A DNA stretch of 64,000 bases from positions 124,777,001 to 124,841,000 of the forward strand of contig JAZBRS010000029.1 in the NCBI GenBank assembly GCA_037176725.1, in the 5' to 3' direction. Origin of the DNA: Posidonia oceanica. Lineage: Eukaryota; Streptophyta; Magnoliopsida; Alismatales; Posidoniaceae. Position 1 is the first letter of the stretch, and the number at the start of each line of letters is the position of its first letter. Positions 55,182 to 64,000 of the stretch are shown in pieces. Below the pieces are notes generated by a model. It had not been told where the DNA came from and did no database searches. It worked only from the letters and a program-made list of their open reading frames with translations. A program made the translations under genes and the position numbers.

Positions 55182-55376
55182 GTTGCGAGACAGGCTGCTG
55201 TCTTTCCTGTTCGGGCACCACCGTTTTGGCAGTAAATTCTAAATTTTCTTTGGGTTTCCATTCCGATGAAGGCTCCACGGCCTATACTAGACCTCCTCTT
55301 GGCTTGAATCTTGTAGTTCAAACATTTATCTTCCTTCCCTTATTATTTTTGCTTGCTAGGGCTTGTGCTTCTCCTC

Positions 55377-56727
55377 ATGGATTTGAGTGATATCCCACGT
55401 CATGCTTTCCAGGTGGCCGTCTTCTCCTCTCCTTCTGACATGGTGCAACTCCGGTTGGAGGCTATACCCAACCATTTGGCGAACCTATTGCTGCATGAGA
55501 AGGTACTCTCTATTTCATCATTTCCCTATACTCCCATTCTCGTACTTCTACTGATTTTTCCTTACTTCATAGCCCCTATCTTCTGCTAACAACGACCGTG
55601 ACTCGAAAGCCTATCAATTGAACTGGGTTCAACAATTCTGCTATTGGGCTTTGAAGAAGTATCGGGAGCGCTTGGAGGAGGTTGGTCTCTATCAAGCCCT
55701 TCGCCAGCTGCAGCAGCCTGTTGACTGGAAGGTGCTCTTCAGCCTCTGTGAGCTGTGGAATCCCTTGACTCACATGTTCTTTTCTTCTTCGGGGGAATTG
55801 ACTATTCTTTTAGAGGAGGTGAGCACCCTCCTAGGTACTCGACATGCCGATCCATCCATTTACTGCAGGGATGCCTACCTTTTGCCAATTGGGGCGGTAG
55901 GTTCTTTCTCTCTCTTAAAGCGCATCTTCGGCTCTGTTGTTGTGCCGGAGGACCTGGTGCTAGATGGCTGTATCAAACTCTCCTCCTTGTGGAAGTTTTT
56001 CTGGAAACAGCACGATAGCATCCGCTTTGAGGCTTCTTGCTTGGAATGCGTCTTTATTCTGATCGGGGGACTGATGCTCTTCCCAAATGAAGCTCTAACT
56101 ATTAGTGCCTACCATGCTGAGCTCATGTGCATCTGCGTGCGCAACCCGGAGAAATGTTTGAGTCAGTCTGTTTTGGCTTTTACCATCTGGGGCTTATCCA
56201 GTGCCTGCCTCAGGGGGGCATTCTTTGGCTCGCCGTTCCTAGTTCTGCGCTGGCTGAAGGAGCATTTTCTTCTACCTACTTTTGTTGCTAGCCTTCCCTT
56301 GGAGGAGCTCATTCACCGTTTATGCGCTTGCGAGATCAAGTCCTAGATGGACTCCTTTAGTCCCCCTTCGTCTTCTAGGACAGTGTCTGACCCAGAGTAT
56401 TTCCTGACGTTGATTGAGGCGACCGAGTTTGTGAGGTACAACCCTCAGCGATGCTTCTCAATGCTGGGTACTCCTCGGGCTATACCTCCCCTACCGCGCT
56501 TCTCTGATATGATTCTCCCGCGCTTGAGGGACACTCCTGGGGACATCATCTAGGTCTTCTATCAGGCTAGTACTTGGGACGGGAAGGGGCGAAATCGAGT
56601 CCTTTCTGCATGGGAGAACTCAAATGCGAACCGTGAAGCCATTTCTCTTGCAACTTATGACGCTTGGTATAAGGGCATGCGTCCTAAATTGTTCATTGAA
56701 TTTCCTTCAAAAAGACAGAAAATGTAG
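55377..56727 (+). pseudogene. DUF7745 unit 1: spliced DUF7745-like pseudogene
   Basis: ATG at 55,377 (MDLSDIPRHAFQV). Exon 1 is 55,377-55,502 (42 codons), then a 70-bp GT..AG intron (55,503-55,572) in phase 0; exon 2 starts at 55,573 and keeps the frame. Visible blocks are YWALKKYRERLEEVGLYQAL, LCELWNPLTHMFFSSSGELT, LLEEVSTLLGTR, LVLRWLKEHF and EFVRYNPQRCFSMLG, the order seen in DUF7745/PMD-related proteins. TAG at 56,344-56,346 and 56,551-56,553 interrupt an otherwise continuous frame that ends at 56,727. A 28-bp dyad cluster lies 200 bp upstream. Function unknown; the same family is carried in sense by elements A and B. Confidence 0.75.
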
Positions 56728-56846
56728 TTAGAAATGTATCATTTATCATCAATAAAATTTATTTCGTCTCTTTGGTCTCTTTTGAATGAATTTGTATGAG
56801 TCGAATGAGAGTATCAGAATTCAGAACACTTCCTTGAACTTAAAGC

Positions 56847-56993
56847 GTTGTACGCTCAAAATGGAGCGTCCAACGTTATATGCTGGGAAACCAGCGGCTA
56901 ACGTTTTAACTCGCAAAACATTCAACGCGTCATATGGCGCGTATAACATTCTTCCTTCCCAAGACGTTGGACGCTGGGATTCACGTGTACAAT
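56847..56993. repeat. 28-bp dyad cluster upstream of PMD unit 2
   Basis: Units start at 56,847 (GTTGTACGC/GCGTCCAAC), 56,875 (GTTATATGC/GCGGCTAAC) and 56,966 (GTTGGACGC/GTGTACAAT), each 28 bp, with two decayed half-units between (ending TTCAAC at 56,926 and GCGTATAAC at 56,939-56,947). Confidence 0.78.
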
Positions 56994-57002
56994 GTTGAAA
57001 GG

Positions 57003-57010
57003 TATAAAGC
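57003..57010 (+). promoter_or_regulatory. TATA box of PMD unit 2
   Basis: TATAAAGC, 10 bp after the dyad cluster and 107 bp before the ATG. Confidence 0.55.
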
Positions 57011-57116
57011 CCTCGTCCTACGCCGGGGGTGGCCATCTGTTCCTCCTTTCTTCTTCTTCTCTGGCACCAGTGTCTTCTCCAGCGACCTTCCTCCCCATTC
57101 CGGCGAACATACCTTG

Positions 57117-60100
57117 ATGGAGAGGTGGTACCCACATTTCTATACTCGGGCAGCCAAAAGGGCGCAGATCGGCCCTTCCCCCTTCGCCGAGGTAGCAGCG
57201 GAGGTGGCAGCTGGGGTTGTTGTGGCGCGAGAAACAGCAGCGAGGGCTGCGGGAGACGCCGGCGAGGCCGTGGCAAATGGGGGCACGCCGGCAGGGGCGA
57301 GTTCGGTGGCTGCTGTCCTTGGGCTGGCCGTTGGGGTGGCCGTGGAGGCAGGTGGTGTCGTGGCGGGGCTTGGGGCAACGTCCGATGGTGATGCCGAGGC
57401 TACGGGAGCGGAGACGGGGGTTGCCGTTGGTGCTACCCTGGAGGCCGAGGTGGCAGTTGGTGACGACGCCGTGGAGGCGGAGGCGACGGCCAGTGAGGCC
57501 ACCGTGGGGGAGGACTCTAGTTTCGGGGAGGCCGTAGAGACGACGGCGGAGGCGGTTACCGGTTCCAGCACTTCCTTCAGCTTGGAGGATTCAGAGGAGA
57601 CGGTCTCAGAGACGAGGCTTGACGTCAGCCTAGATGAGGCGGGGACCTCAGAGATGCCCGAGGCGAGGCCAGTCGACCCCTTCCTTGTGCAGTTTGGCGA
57701 GGACGACAGCTGGTGGCGGAACATGGTTGACTTCGTCCGACGGGAGGTAGAGGGCGATGCGAGGGATCCCCCGGACTACTGGCGGGAGCAGATCCCTAGA
57801 GACGAGGTGCAGGCATCGGGACCGCGTAGGGACACGTCCCGATCAGAGTACGCCACTGCCACACTGGCTTCTACGGGGCAGGTATACATTTTTCATTCTT
57901 TTTTTTCTTTATTTTGTTCAATTATTTCATCTTGACTGATAGTTCTCCTACTTGCTTGTAGAGTCGAGCACCAGCCGTGACCCGCTGCTACTGGGGTCAG
58001 GTCCACCGGTCCTATGCTTTGTTGGCTTCTTTCCAGCAAGAGCGTCTAGATTAGATGGGATTTGGGCATTTCCTGTCCATCCCAGACTTTCCCCTCCGTC
58101 CGATGTTTTTGGAGGCGGTTGCAGAGTAGTGGAGCTTCCGGACAAGCTCGATCGTTACGAGGGCAGGCGAGTTTGTCCTCTCCCTTGAGGACATGGCACG
58201 GTTGACTAGTCTTCAGGTCACAGGCAGACCAGTGACAGGGCGGGTGCGCTCGGGCTACTCGGTTTTGGCGCAGGAGCTTGTTGGACGCTAGTTAACCATG
58301 AGCGGGGAGTAGCTCGTGGTGATTACTTCCGCGGTTCGCCGGGTGAGTAAGCTGGCGGAGACAGTAGCCGAACCAGGTGTGGAGGCTGACCAGCAGCTGC
58401 GGACCTTCCTCCTGGTGCTATTCGGGGAGGTGCTCTTCTCGTACTCCTCCTCGAAGCTCTCGGCGTGGTTCCTTCCTCTTCTGGCGGACTTGGAGCATGT
58501 GGGAGAGTACGCCTAGGGTACGGCCAGCTTGGCGCACCTGTACTCCACCCTATTCTGCTTCACCGACGGCAGTTCTCGCCAACTGGGCGGGAACCTGCCC
58601 TTCCTTCAGGTAAATCTGCATATTTAAGGTTGCATTGGATATTATATTCTTGCTAACAGCTTCCTTGTTTTACGTGCAGATGTGGGCGTGGGACCACTTT
58701 GCCTTTCTGTGACCTGCCCCTCCTCCGGTTCCTGCTACCGGTGTCCCCTTTCCTCGGGGACTATTTTGGGCTGCTGCTGAGCAGGCACTCGAGCTAGCAG
58801 ATGACAACCACTATGTCGGTCATCTGTTTTTCGAGTTCCTTGTCCCGACTCAAGTAACTTGCTTCTTTTAATTTCAGCTTCTGTTTATTTGTTTATGCTG
58901 CTTGCTGACATGTATTACTCCTTTCAAGTGGTTTGGCGTCCCTATGCTGAGGGAGAGCATGCGGACGTCCCCGAGATTGCCCGTGATCGGGCCATTTTTG
59001 ACTGAGACGTATGGATCCACTGCTGGAACCACTGCCACTTCCAGCAGATTGGCAAGGCGCTACGACAGCTGGGGCACCGGCAGGCTCAGCCTTCACCTCC
59101 TCCTCACCAAGTTTGGCGAGAGACACGCGGCGAGGGCAGCCGTGCTCGCCATTGGGTGGACGTCTACGGTCCACAGCTCCTGGACTGGGCCCGTCGTGGT
59201 TCCCCCGCTCCGATAGGTGCTACAGAGGAGGACGAGGCGGTGTGGGCCGAGTGGATAACCCGGAAGTTTTCTTCTCTAATGATCTTCCATCGGTTCCACT
59301 TCCTTGGGCGCAGGAACCTTCCTTTGGGGGACACAGATCCTGGGGAGGCGGTGGTGTCCCGCGCGGCCCTACTAGAGGAGGTTCAGTCTTCCCGAGCCCA
59401 GCTAGAGAGCAGTGAGCTTCTGAATTTCATTTTGTAGACTGTTAATTCAACTTGGCTAACTTGCTTTCTTTCTTTTGCAGCTCAAGGCGGCTGATGAGCG
59501 GGCTCAGCAGGAGCGCCACTTGACCCAGCAGCTCTCCGTTCTGACCGGGGAGATTGATCGTCTGCAGGCCTCTGCCTCTCAGGTATTTCCACAAGTAGCT
59601 TTTATAGTCTGGCTATGAATTGTAACTGACCTGAATCTTCCTTTTCAGCCTTCGACTAGCAGTACTCCTCCTCCGGACCGCTCAGAGGAGATCTCCCATC
59701 TCCAGGAGAAGGTAAACATGCTTTTATTTTATTTCTGCTTTTGAAATTCTCTTGGTCCTGACGCCATTGCTTGTAGGTTGCTTATCTAGAGGGTGAGCTG
59801 AGGGAGCGGGCTGGTGACTTCATAGTTGCGAGCTTTGTTGGGAGGTTGGAGGAGCTGGAGGGGACAGTGGCTGCTAGCAGTGCTCAGATCTGAGAGCTGG
59901 AGCAGCAGGTGGCTGATAGGGACGCTGAGATTGCCCAATCTCAGGTGGTACGATTTAATTCAGCGCTTCTTTATGTCTTCCATGTCCTCGCTTATATCTG
60001 ATATTTTGGGCTGCTTCTCTTCTCAGGGCACGGCGGGCATTATCTCCCAGCTTGAGCTTGAGCTTGGGCACTACTGGAGGTTTGCTTTTTCAGCTGGTGC

Positions 60101-60287
60101 CAGGCTCGGGGTGCCTGTTCCCTCTGTACCGAGCCGTCGGTTGGGTAGCCACTATTCTCGGTCTGTCTTCAGGGCCCCGTCAGGCGTTTTGGTTCGACAG
60201 TCGCCTCGTCCCCCTACTGCCCCTTCTTCGGCTCCTACTTCAGCTCTTACTTCAGCTCCTGAGGGTGAGGGAGAGAGTGCTCCCTAG
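57117..60287 (+). pseudogene. PMD unit 2: plant mobile domain pseudogene with at least three introns
   Basis: ATG at 57,117 (MERWYPHFYTRAAKRAQIG). Exon 1 (to 57,881) is Ala/Val/Glu/Gly-rich and ends acidic. Intron 57,882-57,961; exon 2 (57,962-58,609) encodes the PMD start: GFGHFLSIPDFPLRPMFLEA, VTRAGEFVLSLEDMARLTSL and VEADQQLRTFLLVLFGEVLF, ending PFLQ. Intron 58,610-58,679; exon 3 begins MWAWDHFAFL. The domain ends with RPYAEGEHADVPEIARDR, DVWIHCWNHCHFQQIGKALR and QLG; later exons are coiled-coil-like. Frame and splice sites are kept, but exon 2 has five in-frame TAGs (58,052, 58,127, 58,289, 58,310, 58,514) and exon 3 a TGA (58,710). PMD function is not established. Confidence 0.82.
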
Positions 60288-60767
60288 CTTTTGTACTTCA
60301 GGGGTATGCCGCGGTGACCTTGTAGAACAATTGTATATTTTGAAAAGATATAGATTTCTGCATACTCCGTGAACTTGTCAAATACTTCTTTTAAATTACC
60401 TTTCTCAAAGCTAAAGCGAGCTTAAGCGACCAATATGGTAAATTAATGGCCCTTAATCCAAATTAACTTGAAACCAGCATATTCAAGTGAAATAGTATGT
60501 AAATGACATAGTTATAAGGAAAGATTTCACCTGGAAGCTTAAAAATTGAATTTTAAAGTCGTCGACGCCTTAACGAGCCATTTACTTGATGAAACGAGCA
60601 ACCAGAGATTCCGACTGGCCTGGATGTCCAAAAAATATGAAACCAATGCTCACACGTGTATTTCAACTTAGTTAAACCTCTGGAATGAGCAAAACAGGCG
60701 CATGCAACTCAATCACAGATTAGGGGGCAATCCAACCAAGTTCAGTAACTTAAGTCACTGATAAAAT
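60288..60767. other. Intergenic stretch after PMD unit 2
   Basis: AT-rich 3' flank without recognisable coding or repeat structure. Confidence 0.5.
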
Positions 60768-60898
60768 GTTATACGCCTCATCTGCTGCAGCCAACGTTAT
60801 CCGCTTGAATGTCTACGTCCAATGCCGGTAGCTGCTCTAAACGTTATACGCATCAAATGGCGCGGCTAACGTTGGACGCGCATCGTGTCGTGTACAAC
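60768..60898. repeat. 28-bp dyad cluster upstream of DUF7745 unit 2
   Basis: Units 60,768-60,795 (GTTATACGC/GCAGCCAAC), 60,796-60,823 (GTTATCCGC/ACGTCCAAT), 60,843-60,870 (GTTATACGC/GCGGCTAAC) and 60,871-60,898 (GTTGGACGC/GTGTACAAC), all 28 bp; a 19-bp remnant lies between the second and third. Confidence 0.8.
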
Positions 60899-61010
60899 GA
60901 AGCGAGCCCAGAAACTTTTCTTTCCTTTCCTGTTCTTGGCTAATCTTCCAGAATACTTGCGAAATTTTCTCGATGTCCGCATGAAAGATTTGCGACGACC
61001 CTTCTATGCT

Positions 61011-61018
61011 TATAAAAG
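61011..61018 (+). promoter_or_regulatory. TATA box of DUF7745 unit 2
   Basis: TATAAAAG, 113 bp after the dyad cluster and 97 bp before the ATG. Confidence 0.6.
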
Positions 61019-61114
61019 CTTGGCCACTCCTTTAACTTTCATGCATACTTGCCCCTTTTCTCTCTACTGATTTCTTCCTGATTTGTGCTTCTTCCTTCCC
61101 TCTCTTTTGCTTTC

Positions 61115-62459
61115 ATGGCTTCTAGCTCAGTCCCCAATGTCTTCATGCACAATAAGAAGGGGGTCATAAAACCTTTGGAAGAGATTGAAGGGCATATGAT
61201 GTCCCTTATCAAGACGAGGAAGGTACGATCTTCTTCATTGGTCCTTTCATACTCCTTTGTTCCTCATGCTTCTGAATTTCTTTGCAGGAAATCCTCAATT
61301 TTACCAAAACACCTTGCTTTGACAATGACTTCCCCTACTACTCCACTTGGGTGAAGGACTTTGTGCTCTGGGCTTGAGAGAGGAAATCTGTTTTGGCCTG
61401 TACGTGCTTTGATGGACTTTTGGATTTATTGGGCACAAACTTGGACTGGCCCCTGCTTCATGCCTCATGCACCTTCTGGAGTCCTGAGACTCATACTTTT
61501 TCTTTGGGGGTTGTGAGGCGACAATCCTAGTAGAGGATGTTCATGGCCTGCTTGGTGTAACTCAGATTGGAGCGGCCCAGCCAGATATTGACTTCCCATT
61601 GCCGTATGGAACAGCAGATATGCAAACATATATAGACCGTATCTTCACCCTTCCGCCTACCTTCCTAGTGATCAGTGGTCGCAGACTCAACTTGGCACAT
61701 TTGTACTTCAGCTTCCGACGGATTGAGGACTCTGCCTCTCAGGATCAGCTGCTGGTGTGTCTGCATTTACTGATTGGAGGCCTCACTTCATTTGTCACCA
61801 AGGATTTCTCCTTGGATGTCTATCATACTGAGTTCTTGATAGGCCTTACTGAGCATTTCTGGCGCTCGCCTTCAGTCGCCATTCTCGCTACCACATATCT
61901 CGATTTGACCAGCGTCTCCACCGGAGGGGATTTTGTAGGCTCTCCTTTCCTTCTTTCCAGGTGGCTGCATGTCCATTTCCCGAGGCTCAGGCCCATGAAG
62001 ACAGATTTGATTGAGGAAAGGGTTTGCTCTTTGTTCGCTGCCCCTATTGACATTTCCGTGCCTTCCACGTCCCTTTCTTCTAAGCACCAAGCGCGAGGTT
62101 CTTCAATCGAGTTGGAGCTGATAGGGTCCACCCACTTTGTAGTGTACAACTCCCATCGTTGCTTTGAGATGGTGGGGCAAAAGAAGGGGGTGCCACCTTA
62201 GCTGAGCTTTATTCCTCACATTCGAGTTCGGGAGCGCAGTCTTCCATCTGATGTAGTAATGGTGTACTACATTCGAGCTCTTTGGTCGTCTTTGGACTGC
62301 CATGATGATTCAGAGGGGCCATCAACTGCTCCTTCGACTTGCTACCTACCACGGGAGGATGCGCACTGAAAGTGGTATTCAAAGCTATTGCCTAAACCTG
62401 AGGAGTGGGTTGAAGCGACGGGCGTGCTGCGCAGGAAAAGGAAGAAGATGGTTAGATAG
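61115..62459 (+). pseudogene. DUF7745 unit 2: spliced DUF7745-like pseudogene
   Basis: ATG at 61,115 (MASSSVPNVFMHNKKGVIKP). Exon 1 is 61,115-61,222 (36 codons); a 65-bp GT..AG phase-0 intron (61,223-61,287) stands at the place equivalent to that of unit 1. Exon 2 shows YSTWVKDFVLWA, CTFWSPETHTFSLG, a VEDVHGLLGVTQIG block in a shifted frame, LLIGGLTSFVTKDFSLDVYH, FVGSPFLLSRWLHVHF and FVVYNSHRCFEMVG. TGA near 61,375, a frameshift near 61,510, TAG at 62,199-62,201 and a TGA near 62,367 break it; the final stop is 62,457-62,459. Diverged from unit 1 but with the same layout. Confidence 0.72.
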
Positions 62460-62674
62460 GCAATCATTGTAATCTTTTACTTTCAGGGACCATGTATCTT
62501 TTCAAGGGAATTAATATATATTTTTCATTTTTCATCCTTGTTCATGTGTTTTGGACTGTTCTGAGTTTAGAAATACTCCCTGGTGGCTTTGATATTTGAT
62601 CAAGGGCCCCTTTTCCACATTCTACAGTTTAAGTCACAGTTAAAACGTAAGACACCCAAACTGGCACTTATAAC

Positions 62675-62773
62675 GTAAGACGCATAATATCAGGCGTCCA
62701 ATATCCCTCTGTTGATCGTTATATGCTTCAGATGGCGTGTCCAACGTTGGACGCTGATATTTGCTCGTTTAAC
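62675..62773. repeat. 28-bp dyad cluster downstream of DUF7745 unit 2
   Basis: Units 62,675-62,702 (GTAAGACGC/GCGTCCAAT), 62,718-62,745 (GTTATATGC/GTGTCCAAC) and 62,746-62,773 (GTTGGACGC/TCGTTTAAC). If the pattern holds, another unit should begin to the right; none is recognisable before the window ends. Confidence 0.75.
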
Positions 62774-64000
62774 GCCCCTGAACTGTTTTCCTGCATTACC
62801 TCAGCAAATTTGTTAGTCCATCTAGGGGTATTATTGCCCCTAGTCCAAAGTGACTTCTGGAAGCTTAGAAATATCCTTAATATTGCAAAATTAGCATGGT
62901 TACAAAAAACTTGGTAGCAACCTATATACAATGCATATTTTAAGCAAACCTAATGCTATGAAGAAGTCTTAATGCAATGGAGAAACTTAGGTTTTGAATA
63001 ACAAGTATTGGCCTCAGCTTTGTTGTCTAAAGATGATATGCCAGACGAGGGACTGTCTCTTCTTGAGATCCCAATCTTAGCTCGTAGGCGAATACCAAGT
63101 GACCGTCCTGAATAGGAGGAGTCGAGTATGACGCAGAGTCGTAAAATGTCCTAGATTCCTACATCACTGGCCTGTACTTGTTATTAGTTTCATGAGATAA
63201 TGTTGATTGGGTAGATTTTACCCTACTTACTATTTTTGGATTTTTGATTTTATCTTCTTTTTTTTTTAGGATTTTTGACTTTATCATTTTTTTTTATTTT
63301 TGACTTTATCATTTTTTTGGATTTTTTATTTTATCATTTTTTTTTATTTTTGATTTTATGGGAGATGAAGAATCCTCTAGGAAGTTGGGAAACTGGAAAC
63401 CTCATGGTTGGAAAACCTTGACAGCTTGGTCCCTTGTGCATCCTAGAGTCAGAAAATACCTCGAACTTGCCTTGGCACCTAACTGCCCCTAGACCTAGGC
63501 CTCTACCCCTTGCCTCTTAGTGTATAGTGCAAGATGTGGGTAGAAGAAAAGTCCATGCCCTATCCTAAGATGTTGGCTGAAGATTTGAAGCCTAAATCTC
63601 TCCTAGTTCAAGGTTGATTCCTACTACGCTTAGTATTCCCCAGTTTTTCAATTTTGACTCTTGGATAGCTTCTTTGCTACCGTCTTTTCCACTCTCTTTC
63701 TTTTTCCTTGCACATGGACAGCTTCTTTGCTGCCTTCTTTTCTAACCCTTTTTTGCTTTCTTTTCTGGGTACTTTGGCAAGTAGTCTCACCCCTTCTGAG
63801 TGCTTGGTCAATGGATACTCGTTCTTTGACGAACCGAGACACTCTTTTTATTTGGTACACTCCCCTCTTTTCTGCGCCTCTAGGTCTTGGCCTTAGATGC
63901 CTACCCAATTTGTACTAGGGTAATGCGTCTGACTCGAGGGATGTGTGTGGACTTGTTATTCATGAACTGGGAGGGGGCTCCTTATGATTTGCCTCTATCT
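62774..64000. other. Unassigned right-hand end
   Basis: No recognisable coding domain. From 63,237 to 63,358 a T-rich stretch repeats ATTTTTGACTTTATCATTTT-like units of about 25 bp. The rest (63,360-64,000) resembles in style the non-coding region between integrase and accessory gene in A and B, but I cannot align it by eye. Confidence 0.4.

Noticed and set aside
58281..58295. GTTGGACGC word inside exon 2 of PMD unit 2
   Set aside because: No second arm at 28 or 29 bp; taken as chance.

Overview
The window looks like repeat-rich nuclear DNA of a seed plant, probably a eudicot with a large genome; I cannot name the species. There are no bacterial-type operons. Almost everything is long terminal repeat (LTR) retrotransposon of the Ty3/gypsy superfamily. 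The reasons for assigning the Tat/Ogre lineage are a gag-protease-RT-RNase H-integrase order, a second archaeal-type RNase H before the integrase, LTRs of 3-5 kb, and a long non-coding 3' region holding tandem repeats and an extra gene. All coding copies seen are broken by stop codons.

Boundaries and target-site duplications reveal a nest of insertions. Element D, on the + strand, is the oldest and survives as an LTR fragment at 48,793-49,165. Element A (- strand) sits in D: its 5' LTR is 43,626-48,787, its gag-protease part is 37,241-42,398, and its remainder is 1-6,174; its 3' LTR lies left of the window. Element B (- strand, 6,175-37,235) is inserted in A's protease-RT linker and is flanked by a perfect CTATG duplication (6,170-6,174 and 37,236-37,240). 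B carries gag, protease, RT, two RNase H domains, integrase, a DUF7745-like pseudogene and a hairpin-rich tandem array, between a 3' LTR (6,175-9,486) and a 5' LTR that is split into 24,981-25,297 and 34,397-37,235. The split is caused by element C (- strand), of which the 5' LTR (31,040-34,396), a fourfold primer-binding site, a gag and some 3' repeats remain. Element E (- strand) contributes an LTR at 51,722-52,757 plus three tandem arrays up to about 55,010.

From 49 to 62.5 kb the + strand carries spliced, gene-like units of two plant families linked to mobile DNA: plant mobile domain (PMD) units at 49.2-51.2 and 57.1-60.3 kb, alternating with DUF7745-like units at 55.4-56.7 and 61.1-62.5 kb. 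Their introns and reading frames are largely preserved, but in-frame stops, mostly TAG, make them pseudogenes.

The most striking signal is a short dyad module: units of exactly 29 bp (9-bp arm, 11-nt loop, 9-bp arm; GTTGGACGC...GCGTCCAAC) abutted in clusters of two to four. Seven clusters occur at matching places in the LTRs of B and C. A 28-bp version occurs in the LTR of E, just upstream of three of the + strand PMD/DUF7745 units, and again after the last one. Arms change in pairs between units, so the dyad itself appears to be maintained. The 3' tandem arrays are also built from small hairpins whose stems covary. This shared architecture is the best candidate here for something undescribed.
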